A stretch of 64,000 nt of DNA, from assembly GCF_000801295.1 (NCBI RefSeq), contig NZ_AP012978.1, positions 124,001 through 188,000 of the forward strand, read 5' to 3'. Shown piece after piece: positions 62,255 through 64,000 of this stretch (its first letter is position 1; every line of letters begins with the position of its first letter). This DNA is from an endosymbiont of unidentified scaly snail isolate Monju. GTDB taxonomy: Bacteria > Pseudomonadota > Gammaproteobacteria > Chromatiales > Chromatiaceae. The notes under the pieces are model-generated. The model was not told the DNA's origin. It did not search any database and was given only the letters and a program-made list of their open reading frames with translations. Both the position numbers and the translations under genes were made by a program.

Positions 62255-62632
62255 ATGAGCGCAGAAGCAAACAACGAGGGCGGTTCAGTCGCCGATACCC
62301 TGAAGCTGGTCCTGGCCATCGCCATCCTGGTGGTCGGTATCGTCGGCTTCTACCAGTTCCAGGATCAGCCTACCTGGATGCGGCTGCTGGGGCTGCTGGT
62401 GGCTGTCGGGGTGTCGGGGCTGGTCACGGTGCAGACGCGTGTTGGTCGCGAGGTCTGGCGCTTCGCCGTCGATTCGCGCACCGAGGTGCGCAAGGTCGTC
62501 TGGCCCACCCGCCAGGAGACCCTGCAGACCCTGCTGATCATCGTGATCTTCGTGTTGGTGATGGCGCTCTTCCTGTGGGCAGTCGATTCCATACTGTTCA
62601 CCATCGTGCGTTACGCGACGGAGCGGGGTTGA
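62255..62632 (+). CDS. secE: Preprotein translocase subunit SecE
   Basis: 125 residues with three membrane segments ([53 protein letters not shown]). The conserved cytoplasmic hinge [18 protein letters not shown] precedes the last helix. Essential clamp of SecY. The TGA stop overlaps the nusG leader, one base before its ATG. Confidence 0.96.
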   Translation: MSAEANNEGGSVADTLKLVLAIAILVVGIVGFYQFQDQPTWMRLLGLLVAVGVSGLVTVQTRVGREVWRFAVDSRTEVRKVVWPTRQETLQTLLIIVIFVLVMALFLWAVDSILFTIVRYATERG

Positions 62633-62633
62633 T

Positions 62634-63167
62634 ATGGCCAAGCGCTGGTATGTGGTACACGCCTACTCGGGCTTCGAGTCGCAGGTCAAGCGTTCGCTGG
62701 AAGAGCGCATCAAGCGCGCGGGCATGGAGGACCTGTTCGGCGAGATTCTGGTGCCCACCGAAGAGGTGGTCGAGATGCGCGGCGGTACCCAGCGGCGCAG
62801 CGAGCGCAAGTTCTTCCCGGGCTACGTGCTGGTGCAGATGGAGATGACCGATGACACCTGGCACCTGGTCAAGGATGTGCCCAAGGTGATGGGTTTCATT
62901 GGTGGCACTGGCGATCGCCCCGCGCCGATTACCGACAAGGAGGCCGAGGCCATCCTGCAGCGCATGCAGGAGGGCGTGGAGAAGCCGCGTCCCAAGGTCA
63001 TGTTCGAGCCGGGCGAAGTGGTGCGCGTCATCGACGGCCCCTTCAACGACTTCAATGGCGTGGTCGAAGAAGTGGACTACGACAAGAGCCGCCTGAAGGT
63101 CTCGGTGCTGATCTTCGGTCGCTCCACGCCGGTCGATCTGGAATTCGGTCAGGTCGAGAAGACCTGA
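62634..63167 (+). CDS. nusG: Transcription termination/antitermination protein NusG
   Basis: 177 residues. NGN domain ([34 protein letters not shown]) and a C-terminal KOW domain ([25 protein letters not shown]). Couples RNA polymerase to Rho, Nus factors and ribosomes. Confidence 0.98.
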   Translation: MAKRWYVVHAYSGFESQVKRSLEERIKRAGMEDLFGEILVPTEEVVEMRGGTQRRSERKFFPGYVLVQMEMTDDTWHLVKDVPKVMGFIGGTGDRPAPITDKEAEAILQRMQEGVEKPRPKVMFEPGEVVRVIDGPFNDFNGVVEEVDYDKSRLKVSVLIFGRSTPVDLEFGQVEKT

Positions 63168-63198
63168 CGGCGGGCGCCCTCGGGCGTCGATACGAGGA

Positions 63199-63223
63199 GG
63201 CCGGGTGAGAACCCCGGCCGTTT
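63199..63223 (+). terminator. Attenuator-like hairpin between nusG and rplK
   Basis: GGCCGGG-TGAGAAC-CCCGGCC followed by GTTT. Possibly a weak terminator, or part of the L11-L1 leader. The start codon of rplK is about 25 bases on. Confidence 0.45.
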
Positions 63224-63247
63224 GAACTCACCACGAAGAGGTGCCTC

Positions 63248-63682
63248 ATGGCAAAGAAAATCCAGGCTTATATCAAGCTCCAGGTGCCGGCGCAGTCGGC
63301 CAACCCCAGTCCGCCGGTCGGTCCGGCTCTGGGTCAGCACGGTGTGAACATCATGGAGTTCTGCAAGGCGTTCAACGCGCAGACGCAGAACATCGAGAAG
63401 GATCTGCCGATCCCGGTGGTGATCACCGTCTACAACGACAAGTCCTTCACCTTCATCATGAAGACGCCGCCGGCGGCGGTGCTGCTGAAGAAGGCGGCCG
63501 GCATCGCCAAGGGCTCGGGTCGCCCCAATACCGAGAAGGTCGGCACGGTGACCCGCGAGCAACTCGAAGAGATTGCCAAGACCAAGGCGCCCGACCTGAC
63601 CGCCGCCGACATGGACGCCGCTGTGCGTACCATCGCCGGTTCTGCGCGCAGCATGGGTCTGAATGTCGAGGGGGTTGAGTGA
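63248..63682 (+). CDS. rplK: Ribosomal protein uL11
   Basis: 144 residues. [39 protein letters not shown] is the conserved N-terminal domain; the C-terminal rRNA-binding domain includes [12 protein letters not shown]. Stop and rplA start overlap (TGATG). Confidence 0.98.
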   Translation: MAKKIQAYIKLQVPAQSANPSPPVGPALGQHGVNIMEFCKAFNAQTQNIEKDLPIPVVITVYNDKSFTFIMKTPPAAVLLKKAAGIAKGSGRPNTEKVGTVTREQLEEIAKTKAPDLTAADMDAAVRTIAGSARSMGLNVEGVE

Positions 63683-64000
63683 TGGCCAGGATGAGCAAGC
63701 GCATGAAGGCGATCGCCGAGAAGGTCGATCGCAACCGTCAATACCCGGCCGAAGAGGCCTTTGCCCTGCTCAACGAGCTGGCCTCGGTGAAGTTTCCCGA
63801 GAGCATCGATGTGGCAGTGAACCTGGGCGTCGATCCGCGCAAATCCGACCAGGTGGTGCGGGGTTCGGCCATCCTGCCCGCGGGCAGCGGCAAGGATGTG
63901 CGTGTGGCGGTGTTCGCCCAGGGCCCGGCGGCCGAGGCCGCGAAGGAGGCCGGTGCCGACATCGTCGGCATGGACGATCTCGCCGAGGAGGTCAAGAAGG
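63682..64000 (+). CDS. rplA: Ribosomal protein uL1, 3' end beyond the window
   Basis: 106 codons visible from ATG 63682 ([20 protein letters not shown]). [32 protein letters not shown] is the family signature. L1 normally represses its own rplKA mRNA. Truncated only by the window edge. Confidence 0.97.
   Translation, partial: MARMSKRMKAIAEKVDRNRQYPAEEAFALLNELASVKFPESIDVAVNLGVDPRKSDQVVRGSAILPAGSGKDVRVAVFAQGPAAEAAKEAGADIVGMDDLAEEVKK

Overview
This window is a GC-rich stretch (about two thirds G+C by eye) of a gammaproteobacterial chromosome. The evidence is conserved gene order: rhlB-trxA-rho; mreBCD-mrdA-rodA-mltB-rlpA-dacA-dat-ybeD-lipB-lipA; hemA beside prfA-prmC-moeB; ispE-tRNA-Gln-prs-rplY-pth; and tRNA-Tyr/Gly/Thr-tufB-tRNA-Trp-secE-nusG-rplK-rplA. 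A pyrophosphate-type phosphofructokinase, a CarF/TMEM189-like lipid desaturase and several c-di-GMP enzymes would suit an autotrophic or sulfur-oxidising Chromatiales-like lineage. That placement is inference; no diagnostic sulfur or carbon-fixation gene is present.

Layout. 1-4 kb: two convergent trkH copies (one cut short) and a frameshifted glutamate dehydrogenase. 4-7.4 kb: polA and the lipid desaturase. 7.6-12.8 kb: pfp, an adenylate-kinase-like protein with a histone-H1-like tail, a recQ remnant, sprT and gloA. 12.9-16.2 kb: a GGDEF/EAL protein behind a broken periplasmic binding protein. 16.3-23.1 kb: rhlB, trxA, rho, murU, a GCS2-type ligase and an M14 deacylase. 23.1-35.5 kb: the cell-elongation and lipoate cluster, carrying two MITE-like elements. 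35.7-38.9 kb: gatCAB. 38.9-52 kb: a diguanylate cyclase, moeB-prmC-prfA-hemA, a TPR lipoprotein, ispE, tRNA-Gln, prs, rplY and pth. 52-58.6 kb: an envelope module of an MMPL/RND exporter, an outer-membrane barrel and a LolA-like protein. 58.9-64 kb: ugd, then the tRNA-tufB-secE-nusG-ribosomal protein region.

The most striking property is the density of lesions in otherwise well-conserved genes: a 20-bp tandem duplication in gdh, 7-bp and 51-bp duplications plus a 19-copy 9-bp array in the outer-membrane barrel gene, a G9 tract that breaks a binding-protein gene, a decapitated and frameshifted recQ, an amber-interrupted small gene, an ATC in the start position of mreC, and a 264-bp palindromic element in frame inside the dacA signal peptide. 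Essential genes are otherwise intact. Either the genome is decaying through slippage and small mobile elements, or the assembly carries joining and indel errors. Reads or a related genome would decide.

The main functional novelty candidates are the MMPL/barrel/LolA-like module with its hypermutable barrel gene, the adenylate kinase-histone tail fusion, the MITE-like elements that supply coding sequence or stop codons, and the inverted copies of tRNA 3' halves just downstream of tRNA-Gln and tRNA-Tyr.
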